From an uncultured Clostridia bacterium (GTDB lineage: Bacteria > Bacillota > Clostridia > TANB77 > CAG-508): 52,485 bases of DNA. The notes under the pieces were generated by a model that made no database searches, was not told the DNA's origin, and worked only from the letters and a program-made list of their open reading frames with translations. Position numbers and translations under genes: made by a program. Of the stretch, positions 44,217-52,467 are shown one piece after another (position 1 is the first letter of the stretch; the number at the start of each line of letters is the position of its first letter). Location: assembly GCA_947630155.1 (NCBI GenBank), contig CANRGM010000001.1, positions 1 to 52,485 on the forward strand, read 5' to 3'.

Positions 44217-45249
44217 TTTTATTTTCTTCCTCTAAAAATTTTAATAGTCTTATGTATCCCTCTTTTATGTCATATTTACTCTTCCAACCTAATTTTTTTA
44301 TTTTTTCATTTGACAATACCATATGATTATTTGGAGCATAGCCTCCATTGTTAACATCAATATCAAACTGAACATTATTATTTCCATTACCAAATTTCTC
44401 AATTAACCATTTTGCACTATCAAGTATTGTCATATTTGTCTTTTCTGAAACAATATTATATGATTCTCCATTATCTCCATTTAACAATAAGAATAAAATT
44501 CCTATAATTGCATCTGTTGTATAACAAAAATTGATTTTAGTTTCTCCTGTTGACTTTAAAACTATATCTGATTTATTTAATATACCATCTGCAAAAATTT
44601 TATACACCCTATTCTCTTGCTTGCTTATCCCTGCTCCGAATGTTTGAGCTAATCTTGCTATTTTCACTGGAACATTATATTCTTTAAAATATGAATAACA
44701 ATATAATTCACAAATTCGCTTTGATTCTGGATATGAACTTCTTGTAGATTTTAAATCTATATATCCAAGTTTTTCTTCGGTAACATTTTCATTGTCTAAA
44801 ACTCCATACATCTCCATAGATGATAAATACACCATAGAATTGATATTATTTTTTTTAGCAATATCTAGTATCTTTTTAGTTCCTAAGACTGAAATATCTA
44901 TCGTTTCAACAGGATTTTCCGCTAAAAATTTTGATTTTGTTGGAGATGCAGCATGAATGATATATTCAACATTGTTAATAAATTCACAATTCAGAATATC
45001 CGATTCAATATATTTTATATAAACACTATCATTAAATATTTCTTTTGCTTTTTCAATATCTCTAACAATAAGAGTTAATTTAATTTGTGAATTAAACATC
45101 TGATTTCTTAATAATATTGCTTTTACTAGAATTGACCCTATCAATCCTGTTGCACCAGTAATTAATATATTTTTTCCTTTTAACTTATCCCATTCGATAT
45201 AATTATTATTAGCTATTTCTGATAAATCTTCTTCAAACACCGAGTTCAT
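44206..45249 (-). CDS. NAD(P)-dependent sugar-nucleotide epimerase/dehydratase (SDR)
   Basis: A 347-residue extended SDR enzyme acting on a nucleotide-activated sugar. It has the NAD-binding motif ILITGATGLIGSILVKAIL near 30-50, IIHAASPTKSKF, the catalytic YxxxK in SYPESKRICELYCYSYF, and RLAQTFGAG. The substrate is not identifiable; UDP- or CDP-sugar epimerases and dehydratases of this type occur in many glycan loci. Its ends overlap both neighbours (11 and 17 bp), showing a compact operon. Confidence 0.87.
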   Translation of the reverse strand: MNSVFEEDLSEIANNNYIEWDKLKGKNILITGATGLIGSILVKAILLRNQMFNSQIKLTLIVRDIEKAKEIFNDSVYIKYIESDILNCEFINNVEYIIHAASPTKSKFLAENPVETIDISVLGTKKILDIAKKNNINSMVYLSSMEMYGVLDNENVTEEKLGYIDLKSTRSSYPESKRICELYCYSYFKEYNVPVKIARLAQTFGAGISKQENRVYKIFADGILNKSDIVLKSTGETKINFCYTTDAIIGILFLLLNGDNGESYNIVSEKTNMTILDSAKWLIEKFGNGNNNVQFDIDVNNGGYAPNNHMVLSNEKIKKLGWKSKYDIKEGYIRLLKFLEEENKNEK

Positions 45250-46468
45250 TTATTTCCTTCTTTCTTTTTAATTTAAACTTTATTTGATTATCATCAACTA
45301 TTACTTTAACAAACAGTAATATGAAAATATTATACGCTATTTTAACTAACTGTGGATCAATAAAAGAATGCATTATAATTAGAAATAATATTGCAATCAA
45401 TAAATTATCCGTATTTTCTTTTTTCTCTTCTTTTTTTATTAAATAGTAATAACCATAATTAACTAGTATTAAAACTATTATTCCATAATTATATAGAATA
45501 TTTATATATGAATTATCAACATAAAAGAACTCAGATTCTTTGTTTTTTCCTTCATATATCATAGATAAACCTATCCATTCCATTTTATTCCCAAATAATT
45601 TAATATCATAGTCTTGTTTAGTTGTATACAAATGCCTTAATCTTCCACTTACAAACGAGTCAATTTTTCTCCATGTGTTACTCTGTGGATTATATAAATT
45701 CATTAGTAAAATTGAAAATAAAGTAAAAAATATAACCGAATATTTAGCACATTTATTAAAAATTTTTTTTGCTTTTAACATTTGAAATTTGTTATATATT
45801 ATAGAAATAAATATTATAAAGATTGAGAATAACAATTCATTTCTTGAATTTGTAACTAGGTACATAATTATATTGATAATACCTATACTAATATATTCAT
45901 ATATTTTTATATTTTTATCTCTACTATATATATATAACATTGTTAAATACCATATAAACAAGGATGGGTATGTCGCATATTGAAAGCCTAATGAATATCT
46001 ATTTACTTTAGAATTACTCCTACCAAAAATTCTATTGGGTATAACCTTACATAAAGCTAATATAATGATTAACAATACACAAATTCCTTCACCAATCAAT
46101 ACATACTTAACAATTTTTTTGAATTCTAAATCATATGCTCCTAATATAATAACAAAATACTGGATAACAGCTCTATTAGTAGAAAAAATCGTAGTTAAAG
46201 TAAAAATCAAACCTAAAATAAATATTCTTAAATAAGTATTCTTACTATATTTTTTTATATCACAAAATAAAATTTTCACTACAATAACTGCTAAGCAAAG
46301 ATATTTTATTAAAGATTTATATATAGATATTCGTTCTACTATAAATGTAGTAGTTGTATCTATTAGGGTTATATTAATATAAATTATTAAGGATATTACA
46401 TATAAAAAATATTTTTTATCATTAATAAATATTTTTATACTTTTTAAAAAATTATTCATCTTATTCAT
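45233..46468 (-). CDS. Second polytopic O-antigen polymerase-like protein (Wzy type)
   Basis: A 411-residue protein with about ten to eleven membrane segments and a loop of about 70 residues (about 260-330) with FVSGRLRHLYTTKQDY and LFGNKMEWIGLSM, a pattern often seen in EpsG/Wzy-type polymerases. Assignment rests on topology and position beside the flippase and initiating transferase. The start lacks a strong ribosome site; an ATG at codon 4 is an alternative. Confidence 0.72.
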   Translation of the reverse strand: MNKMNNFLKSIKIFINDKKYFLYVISLIIYINITLIDTTTTFIVERISIYKSLIKYLCLAVIVVKILFCDIKKYSKNTYLRIFILGLIFTLTTIFSTNRAVIQYFVIILGAYDLEFKKIVKYVLIGEGICVLLIIILALCKVIPNRIFGRSNSKVNRYSLGFQYATYPSLFIWYLTMLYIYSRDKNIKIYEYISIGIINIIMYLVTNSRNELLFSIFIIFISIIYNKFQMLKAKKIFNKCAKYSVIFFTLFSILLMNLYNPQSNTWRKIDSFVSGRLRHLYTTKQDYDIKLFGNKMEWIGLSMIYEGKNKESEFFYVDNSYINILYNYGIIVLILVNYGYYYLIKKEEKKENTDNLLIAILFLIIMHSFIDPQLVKIAYNIFILLFVKVIVDDNQIKFKLKRKKEINELGV

Positions 46469-46477
46469 ATCTCTAAC

Positions 46478-47206
46478 TTATACACCCCATATATCTTTAT
46501 TTTTTCTCTGCTCCAGTAAAATTTTTGCAATGTAATAATCCTCTGGTGTTGTAATTTTTAGATTATCACTATTACATACGGTGATATGTGGATTCTCGTA
46601 TTTTCCGTACTTTTTCATTACAGAACATGAGTCTATACAGTCTAAATCATTATTGTCTATTGCATTTCTTTCTGCCTCTAGAATATCTTTTAAATAAAAT
46701 GATTGTGGTGCTCTTGCAACATATGTATCATCTCTTTTTGTTATTTCTTCTACATTTTCGTGAGAAGTAGATAAAATTGTGGTTTCTCTTTGCTTTACAC
46801 AACTTATAGATGTACCATATATTTTAACATTTTCTATATTTTCATCTATCAGTCTTTCATCTATAATTGGTCTTACTCCATCATGAATTAATACTATATC
46901 ATCTTCTGTTTTGCTATGACTTTCAGCTGCTTTCAATGCATTAATTATTGATTGCTGACCTGTTTCACCACCTACAACTACATCAATTACTTTTGAAATA
47001 TTATATTTAGATATAAGACTTTTTAGGTAATCCAAATGTGTTGATACTCCTGCTATAACAATTGCATCAATATTTCTCGCTTCTTCAAATATTTGCAAAG
47101 TGTATATTATAATTGGAATACCATTTATTTCTAAAAATTGCTTTGGAGTTCCGTTGGTCTTCATTCTTCTTCCAACACCTCCAGCAAATATTACAGCAAT
47201 ATTCAT
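46478..47206 (-). CDS. IspD/TarI-like cytidylyltransferase
   Basis: A 242-residue CTP-dependent nucleotidyltransferase. It has AVIFAGGVGRRMKTNGTPKQF, the CTP-binding loop, VLIHDGVRPIID, and ARAPQSFYLKDIL, all shared by IspD (MEP pathway) and TarI (ribitol-5-phosphate). Location between a LicD gene and a Wzy gene favours TarI-like activation of an alditol or sugar phosphate over isoprenoid synthesis, but this is an inference. GGAGG precedes the start. Confidence 0.85.
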   Translation of the reverse strand: MNIAVIFAGGVGRRMKTNGTPKQFLEINGIPIIIYTLQIFEEARNIDAIVIAGVSTHLDYLKSLISKYNISKVIDVVVGGETGQQSIINALKAAESHSKTEDDIVLIHDGVRPIIDERLIDENIENVKIYGTSISCVKQRETTILSTSHENVEEITKRDDTYVARAPQSFYLKDILEAERNAIDNNDLDCIDSCSVMKKYGKYENPHITVCNSDNLKITTPEDYYIAKILLEQRKNKDIWGV

Positions 47207-47217
47207 ACTAAATCCTC

Positions 47218-48036
47218 CTACATTTTTACTCTATATCCCTTATCATTATGTGGCTGTCTCTTTTCTTCGGGTGGTAGTTCCATATAATTACCATACAAAT
47301 TTGATAAATATTTGTCGTAATTCTTATAGCATGGAAATTTACCATCCTCAAAATCTATATATATAATTGGTAACATCTCCTCTTTTAACCAAATTTCTTT
47401 TTTTCCATACATACCATTCAATCCTGCCACATATTTAGCCTTATCGAACTCGACTTCCTTACAAATGTTTTCCAAATGCTTTGCAATTTTCATACTTCCA
47501 ATTTTCTTTAAGAAAGGTCTAACTATATCTTTCATACTTGCTATAATTTTTCCTTTACTACTTGTATTAGGCTTTGACAAACTTAATAATAGTAGCTTTC
47601 TCACCACTTTTACTCTCCATGCTTGAAACCTAAAAAGAATTTTATTGGAATACACACCATCCTCAACAAATATTTCTATTCCAATATAAGGACAATCATC
47701 ATCAATAGAATATTCCGAAACTCTTTTTACATCATACCTTATATACCTTGCATAATGCCTTGCAAATGTATTATTTCTGTTGGAAATTATCTCGCGATCT
47801 TTTCGTATATTTATTTTATTTTCTTCATATAATTTCATTAGTTTTTCATAATCCGGCCTATTCATATTAATATCTATATCATCATCCCATGGAATAAACC
47901 CATGATGTCTAACTGCACCCAATTGTGTACCTCCACCTAATGTATAGGAAAGATTATTCTCTTTACAAATATTATCGAATTCATGAAGCATTTCTAAATT
48001 AACTTTCTGCATTTCTTCCAGTGATAAATAGTCCAT
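47218..48036 (-). CDS. LicD-family phosphotransferase 1
   Basis: Members transfer phosphocholine, ribitol phosphate or similar groups from CDP-activated donors onto glycans. The 272 residues start with a helical part and the family core LGGGTQLGAVRHHGFIPWDDDIDINM (given as two adjacent motifs, GGGTQLGAVRHHGF and PWDDDIDI), where the acidic triad binds metal. The C terminus has YGNYMELPPEEKRQPH. A similar LicD lies at 49857-50699. The IspD/TarI-like enzyme directly downstream may make its CDP donor. Confidence 0.88.
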   Translation of the reverse strand: MDYLSLEEMQKVNLEMLHEFDNICKENNLSYTLGGGTQLGAVRHHGFIPWDDDIDINMNRPDYEKLMKLYEENKINIRKDREIISNRNNTFARHYARYIRYDVKRVSEYSIDDDCPYIGIEIFVEDGVYSNKILFRFQAWRVKVVRKLLLLSLSKPNTSSKGKIIASMKDIVRPFLKKIGSMKIAKHLENICKEVEFDKAKYVAGLNGMYGKKEIWLKEEMLPIIYIDFEDGKFPCYKNYDKYLSNLYGNYMELPPEEKRQPHNDKGYRVKM

Positions 48037-48070
48037 ATTTTATATCCCTTTCTAAAATAATGTTTATTAC

Positions 48071-48775
48071 TTAATTATTTTTAAGAAAATTCAATATTCT
48101 TTCATAATCTTCTATATAATCAACTTCTGCCCAAAACATATTATTTACATCATCAACTTTGATTTCTTGCATTTTTGTAAGCTCATATACTACATTTTCC
48201 CACCATACACTATGATTTTGAGTATTAATCATCTCATTTAATTTTGTAATAAAAGACTTCATAAATTCTTTATTGAATCTTCCAATTCCAACATATTCAC
48301 CTGAAATATCATCACCTTCAAGCTCTTTACCATATTTTAATAATATTCCGTTTTCATATTTAAATTTATAATCTGCCTCCTCTTTTCTTGAACTATCAGC
48401 AAACATAACAGGTGAATCTTTTTTAGATAATATATAATCAAATAACTTTTCCTCAAGGAAAACATCCGCATTCATAATTATTATATCATCACCAAATAAA
48501 AAATCTTTTGCAAACCATATTGATGCAATTGAATTTGTAACATCAAAAAAAGGATTATAATAATACTTTAAATTGTATTTTTTTAAAACTTCTTTTATAA
48601 TATTATCTCTATATCCTAGAACCATTGCTATATCAGTTATTCCCTTTTTATTAAACATTTTAATTGTATATTGTATTAATTTTTCATTTCCAATATCAAC
48701 TGTACATTTTGGGTTTCCGGAAAGATACCTACTTATTCTAGTTCCTCTACCTGCAGCTAATAACAACACTTTCAT
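48071..48775 (-). CDS. Sugar/aminoalkyl-phosphate nucleotidyltransferase (LicC/PntC-like)
   Basis: A 234-residue nucleotidyltransferase with VLLLAAGRGTRISRYLSGNPKCTVD (given as adjacent motifs VLLLAAGRGTRISRYLSG and PKCTV), IIMNADVFLEE with the metal-binding Asp, and VYELTKMQEIKVDDVNNMFWAEVD at the end. It resembles choline-phosphate cytidylyltransferase LicC and the PntC enzymes that make CMP-aminoethylphosphonate. Its ATG overlaps the stop codon of the PhnW-like aminotransferase by one base, a coupling that supports the phosphonate idea. Substrate not proven. Confidence 0.83.
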   Translation of the reverse strand: MKVLLLAAGRGTRISRYLSGNPKCTVDIGNEKLIQYTIKMFNKKGITDIAMVLGYRDNIIKEVLKKYNLKYYYNPFFDVTNSIASIWFAKDFLFGDDIIIMNADVFLEEKLFDYILSKKDSPVMFADSSRKEEADYKFKYENGILLKYGKELEGDDISGEYVGIGRFNKEFMKSFITKLNEMINTQNHSVWWENVVYELTKMQEIKVDDVNNMFWAEVDYIEDYERILNFLKNN

Positions 48776-49854
48776 TACAAAATTTTCCTTTCTCTCATAT
48801 CTTTCAATGCCTCTATTAATATATCATTATCCTTAATAGTTAAGTCACCTATGTGTCCTACTCTAAATACTCTATCTTTTAGCATTCCTCCATTAGGGCA
48901 AATCCATATTCCGTATTCATCTTTAAGTGTAATAAATATGTCATTAGCAGATACATTATTAGTATAAAGTGATGTAACTGCATTAGACATAGATTTACAA
49001 ACAAATTCAAACGGGAAATCAGCTTTTATAATTTTATTTCTAAAATCATTAGCTATATCTCTAATCCTTTCGTTTTCGTATTTAACTCCACCATTTTCCT
49101 CTATGTACTTCAATCTTGCATTTATCTGCAACAATATTCCTACTGCAGGTGTAAAAGGTGTTTGTCCCCTTTCGGCATTTTTTAAAGCTTCTTCCAAATT
49201 AAAATACATACTTTTTATGTTATTATTTTTAATTCTATTTATTGCTTTTGAAGACAAAATAATTATAGAAATTCCCGGTGGACAAGCCAAAGCTTTTTGA
49301 GAACTTGTAATCATTACATCTGTATTACTATTTTTCATACTATAATTATCTGCTAGAAAACAGCTAATACAATCTGTAATTAAGAATAACTTATTTCTTT
49401 TGCAAAAATCGCTTACCAAATTCATATTATATAAAACACCTGTAGATGTTTCATGAACATTTATTAAAAATGATGTGTAACCTTTATTATCATAACTTTG
49501 TAAAATCTCTTCAGTTAATTCACAACCTATATTTAATTCAATTACATCATGTGGTATTTTATGAATTTTACATAGTTCAACAAATCTATGACCAAAACTA
49601 CCTCCATCAACTATCAAAGCTTTATCTTTTGATGTTAAAGTATTCATCACAGTAGCTTCCATTGCTGCTGTTCCTGAACCTGTAATAAATACAGCTCTTG
49701 CATCTTCTTCTGCATCTGCAAATTTTTTCATTAGTTTTTCATTTTCAAACATAACATTAGAAAATTCGCTTGTTCTAAAATACGGAACTTGTTCTGCTCC
49801 TATTTTTCTAATAATTTCACTGCTTTGTACTGGTCCTACAGTAAAATTCAACAT
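48775..49854 (-). CDS. Class V aminotransferase, PhnW-like (2-aminoethylphosphonate transaminase family)
   Basis: A PLP-dependent enzyme of 359 residues. The N terminus MLNFTVGPVQSSEIIRKIG and VPYFRTSEFSNVMFE, then VFITGSGTAAMEATVMN, INVHETSTGVLYNM and the Schiff-base region MITSSQKALACPPG (Lys) match 2-aminoethylphosphonate:pyruvate aminotransferases more than other class V members. It is translationally coupled to a nucleotidyltransferase. PEP mutase and phosphonopyruvate decarboxylase, needed to make the phosphonate, are not in the window. Other amino donors remain possible. Confidence 0.82.
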   Translation of the reverse strand: MLNFTVGPVQSSEIIRKIGAEQVPYFRTSEFSNVMFENEKLMKKFADAEEDARAVFITGSGTAAMEATVMNTLTSKDKALIVDGGSFGHRFVELCKIHKIPHDVIELNIGCELTEEILQSYDNKGYTSFLINVHETSTGVLYNMNLVSDFCKRNKLFLITDCISCFLADNYSMKNSNTDVMITSSQKALACPPGISIIILSSKAINRIKNNNIKSMYFNLEEALKNAERGQTPFTPAVGILLQINARLKYIEENGGVKYENERIRDIANDFRNKIIKADFPFEFVCKSMSNAVTSLYTNNVSANDIFITLKDEYGIWICPNGGMLKDRVFRVGHIGDLTIKDNDILIEALKDMRERKIL

Positions 49855-49856
49855 AA

Positions 49857-50699
49857 TTAATCACTCTCTTTCTCAAATATTATCTGAGTACAATGTTTTT
49901 TTCTCTGTTCAACCGGAGGTATTTCCATATAATTACCATAAATTCTTTTAAGCACAGAATCATAATCTTGCGGACCTTTTATTTTTCTCCCTTCAAATTC
50001 ATATTCTTTAATTGCAGAAAAACTATCTCTAGTAAACACTTCATCAAAACCATATGCAGCTAAAAAGTTAATTATTTCATCTGAATTTGTATCATAAGGG
50101 TATTTCATTAAAGTTTTATTTATCTGTTTTAAACATGTCCTATAATTAATAATCTTTCCTAACCATTTAAATAGTTTTGCTATTTTAATGGAAATTCTTC
50201 CAAATAGACTGCGTTTTCTTTTCTGATCCACTAATTCATCAAATTGCACAATCTGATTTAAGTTCCACCAAAAGCTTAAATTTATTTTGTGAAAAATTCT
50301 TTTTATTCCTTTATTGGGAAAACCGTCAAGAGGAATTATATCAATCCAAGCGAACTCCTCTTTAGGTATATTAGCCATATTATTGATAATCTTCATATCT
50401 CGTGTTATCATTCTCGCCCAAGGGTATCTATAATCTTTATCTTTTTCATAAAATACGGTTTCAAATCCGTCTTTAAATTTCTCTTTAGGTAATTTTAAAA
50501 ATATTTCATAATCTTTTCTGGGCATTGAAACATCTATATCATCATCCCATGGAATAAACCCCTTATGTCTTATGGAACCTAATAAGGTTCCTCCTAAACT
50601 ATAATATCTTAAATTATTTTCATCGCAAACTCTCACAAATTCTTCAAGTATTCTCAATTCTTCTAATTGTAGTCTCCTTAAATCAGTCAATTCATTCAA
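49857..50699 (-). CDS. LicD-family phosphotransferase 2
   Basis: A 280-residue LicD protein with YSLGGTLLGSIRHKGF and PWDDDIDVSMPRKDYE (catalytic acidic cluster), then WARMITRDMKIINN, FAWIDIIPLDGFPNKG and a YGNYMEIPPVEQRKKH end. TTG start with GGGGAG nine bases upstream. It sits 2 bp before the PhnW-like gene, so it may attach the CMP-activated aminoalkyl group made by the two downstream enzymes. The paralog lies at 47218-48036. Confidence 0.88.
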   Translation of the reverse strand: MNELTDLRRLQLEELRILEEFVRVCDENNLRYYSLGGTLLGSIRHKGFIPWDDDIDVSMPRKDYEIFLKLPKEKFKDGFETVFYEKDKDYRYPWARMITRDMKIINNMANIPKEEFAWIDIIPLDGFPNKGIKRIFHKINLSFWWNLNQIVQFDELVDQKRKRSLFGRISIKIAKLFKWLGKIINYRTCLKQINKTLMKYPYDTNSDEIINFLAAYGFDEVFTRDSFSAIKEYEFEGRKIKGPQDYDSVLKRIYGNYMEIPPVEQRKKHCTQIIFEKESD

Positions 50700-50701
50700 T
50701 T

Positions 50702-51475
50702 TTAAAAGCTCCCCTCATATTTCTTTCCTGTAAATTTGGCCTTCAAAAATGACCAAATCTTTTTCTTCCAATTAACTTTCTCCATATCAGCAACTTTTAC
50801 TTCTATATATTTAATCCCATTTTTTTGAATCCATACATCTAGAAGTCTTTCACTAATCCTTCCTAAATACCTTGCATGAAATGCAGAATATTGCTTTGGA
50901 TCTATTCTTTTTTCTAACTCATATAATATTTCAAATAACCACTCACAATAATTATCTAAAATACTTTTTTTCATTATACACATATTAAACATATGTCCTG
51001 AACGACTTTTCATTCTCTTATCAAAAGAATCTATGTATTCAGGGCATTTCTCTTCTATTATTTTTCTTGTTTCATCCAAAGTTTCAACGTACATTGTATG
51101 CTTATAATGTGAATATATTGTTTCTATATATAATTTTCTACGCTTTGGCAATATGACATCTGTATCATCTAACAATTTGTCAACATATTCCTTAGTAACA
51201 ATACCTTGAAATCTATCTTTATGTTTTTTGCTTATAAAATGTCTTCTATAGTGAACTAACCCTATATATTCTGCATCTAAATTCTTCCAAGCCCAATATA
51301 AGCCTGTTAATTCACAATAATAGGGATTTTTTATTGATATATTTTCTCCATTATTATCACCTTTATAACCTAAATCATTCTTTCCTTCTCTTCCTACATG
51401 TACTGGTATGTACATTTCATCCGCTGGCATTTTATATTTTTTATGTGTTGCTACAATTATTTTTATATCTTTCAT
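50702..51475 (-). CDS. DUF4422 glycosyltransferase-like protein
   Basis: A 257-residue soluble protein of the DUF4422 family, common in capsule loci and thought to be a glycosyltransferase. Visible motifs: IKIIVATHKKY, YIPVHVGREGK, CELTGLYWAWKNLDAEYIGLVHYRRHF, the latter given as CELTGLYWAWKN and YIGLVHYRRHF, and MFNMCIMKK. Its ATG follows the sugar-transferase stop codon directly (TAGATG), so the two are coupled. Confidence 0.87.
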   Translation of the reverse strand: MKDIKIIVATHKKYKMPADEMYIPVHVGREGKNDLGYKGDNNGENISIKNPYYCELTGLYWAWKNLDAEYIGLVHYRRHFISKKHKDRFQGIVTKEYVDKLLDDTDVILPKRRKLYIETIYSHYKHTMYVETLDETRKIIEEKCPEYIDSFDKRMKSRSGHMFNMCIMKKSILDNYCEWLFEILYELEKRIDPKQYSAFHARYLGRISERLLDVWIQKNGIKYIEVKVADMEKVNWKKKIWSFLKAKFTGKKYEGSF

Positions 51476-52162
51476 CTATTTAGCTCCTCTACCTGTTAAA
51501 ACTGAACCTATTGTTTTAAAGAATATTTTTAAGTCTAAGAATAAGCTTCTATGCTTAACATAATATAATTCTAAAGCCATTCTTTCTTCATATGATACAT
51601 CACTTCTTCCATTTGCAGCCCAATACCCAGTTAATCCTGGTGCAACACTTAAAAACTGTTCTTTCTTATTACCATACTTTTCTAGTTCATTTTTTACTAT
51701 TGGTCTAGGACCAATTATAGACATTTCGCCTTTTAGAATATTTATAATTTGTGGTAATTCATCTAAGGATGTTTTTCTTAAAATTTTTCCAACCCTTGTC
51801 ACTCTAGGGTCCTTCTCTAATTTAAAATTTTCCTCAAATTCCTTTTTCTGTTCTGGTGTAAAATATTTCATTGCTTCTTCCGCATTTTTTATCATAGTTC
51901 TAAATTTATATATTTCAATGTTTTTGCCATGCTTACCTATTCTCTTATGTTTAAAAAATATAGGTCCTTCTGAATCCAATTTTATTGCTATAGCAATAAT
52001 TATAAAAATTGGTAAGCATACTATTATTCCCACAAAGCTTATCAATATATCTAATCCTCTTTTTACAAAATCATATGCCTTGACTTTACTTTTTTCAACG
52101 CATTCATCTATCTTTTCAACAACCACAAGTTGTTTATCCATTGTTTTATCTATTAAACTCAT
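51476..52162 (-). CDS. Initiating sugar-1-phosphate transferase (WbaP/PglC type)
   Basis: A polyprenol-phosphate hexose-1-phosphate transferase of 228 residues, likely the first step of the repeat unit. It has one re-entrant N-terminal helix (about 32-58), then DSEGPIFFKHKRIGKHG, YKFRTMIKNAEEA, KDPRVTRVGKILRKTSLDELPQ (given as motifs KDPRVTRVGKILR and TSLDELPQ with catalytic Asp-Glu), GEMSIIGPRP and GLTGYWAANGRSDVSYEER. It is the first gene of the long minus-strand locus and has its own promoter. Confidence 0.94.
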   Translation of the reverse strand: MSLIDKTMDKQLVVVEKIDECVEKSKVKAYDFVKRGLDILISFVGIIVCLPIFIIIAIAIKLDSEGPIFFKHKRIGKHGKNIEIYKFRTMIKNAEEAMKYFTPEQKKEFEENFKLEKDPRVTRVGKILRKTSLDELPQIINILKGEMSIIGPRPIVKNELEKYGNKKEQFLSVAPGLTGYWAANGRSDVSYEERMALELYYVKHRSLFLDLKIFFKTIGSVLTGRGAK

Positions 52163-52209
52163 GTACCTTTCCCCCTAAAGACATTGTCCTTTGAAATACA
52201 TCTATTGTG

Positions 52210-52238
52210 ATTTTATACTATAATCTATTTTATTTCAA
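52210..52238 (-). promoter_or_regulatory. Promoter of the envelope-glycan locus
   Basis: On the minus strand TTGAAA (52233-52238) and TAAAAT (52210-52215) are 17 bp apart, a good sigma-A match, about 50 bp before the sugar-transferase ATG. Confidence 0.6.
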
Positions 52239-52364
52239 CACATTTAGGTATATTTTTTTATTTTTTTACAAAATTTCCAAATAACTACATTAATATTACT
52301 ACTTTATTTACTTTTTAATTCAGTAGAAAAAATATAGAGTTTTCCCATTCTTCCAGCCATAATA

Positions 52365-52393
52365 TTGACTTTTTTTATAAAACAGCGTATAAT
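52365..52393 (+). promoter_or_regulatory. Strong sigma-A promoter of the right-edge gene
   Basis: TTGACT (52365-52370) and TATAAT (52388-52393) with exactly 17 bp between them; close to the consensus. It is the best promoter in the window. Confidence 0.8.
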
Positions 52394-52417
52394 AGAACTA
52401 TGTAAACAATCCGCATA

Positions 52418-52438
52418 GCAAATGAAAAGTTCATTTGC
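52418..52438 (+). promoter_or_regulatory. Leader hairpin upstream of the right-edge gene
   Basis: GCAAATGAA and TTCATTTGC form a perfect 9-bp stem with a 3-nt AAG loop within the 5' leader, 13 bp before the ribosome site. There is no following U run, so it is not a standard terminator. It could be an operator or RNA control element. Confidence 0.45.
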
Positions 52439-52467
52439 CACATATTTTATGAAAGGAGTATTCACTT

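Larger units (their letters stand above)
52163..52467. other. Divergent intergenic region with two promoters
   Basis: This 305-bp stretch holds no gene. It contains a minus-strand promoter for the envelope locus (52210-52238), a strong plus-strand promoter (52365-52393), and a 74-nt plus-strand leader with a hairpin before the next start codon. Confidence 0.8.

Noticed and set aside
46478..47206. Naming the cytidylyltransferase IspD
   Set aside because: Sequence motifs are shared with TarI, and the LicD neighbourhood favours a glycan role; the symbol is left empty.
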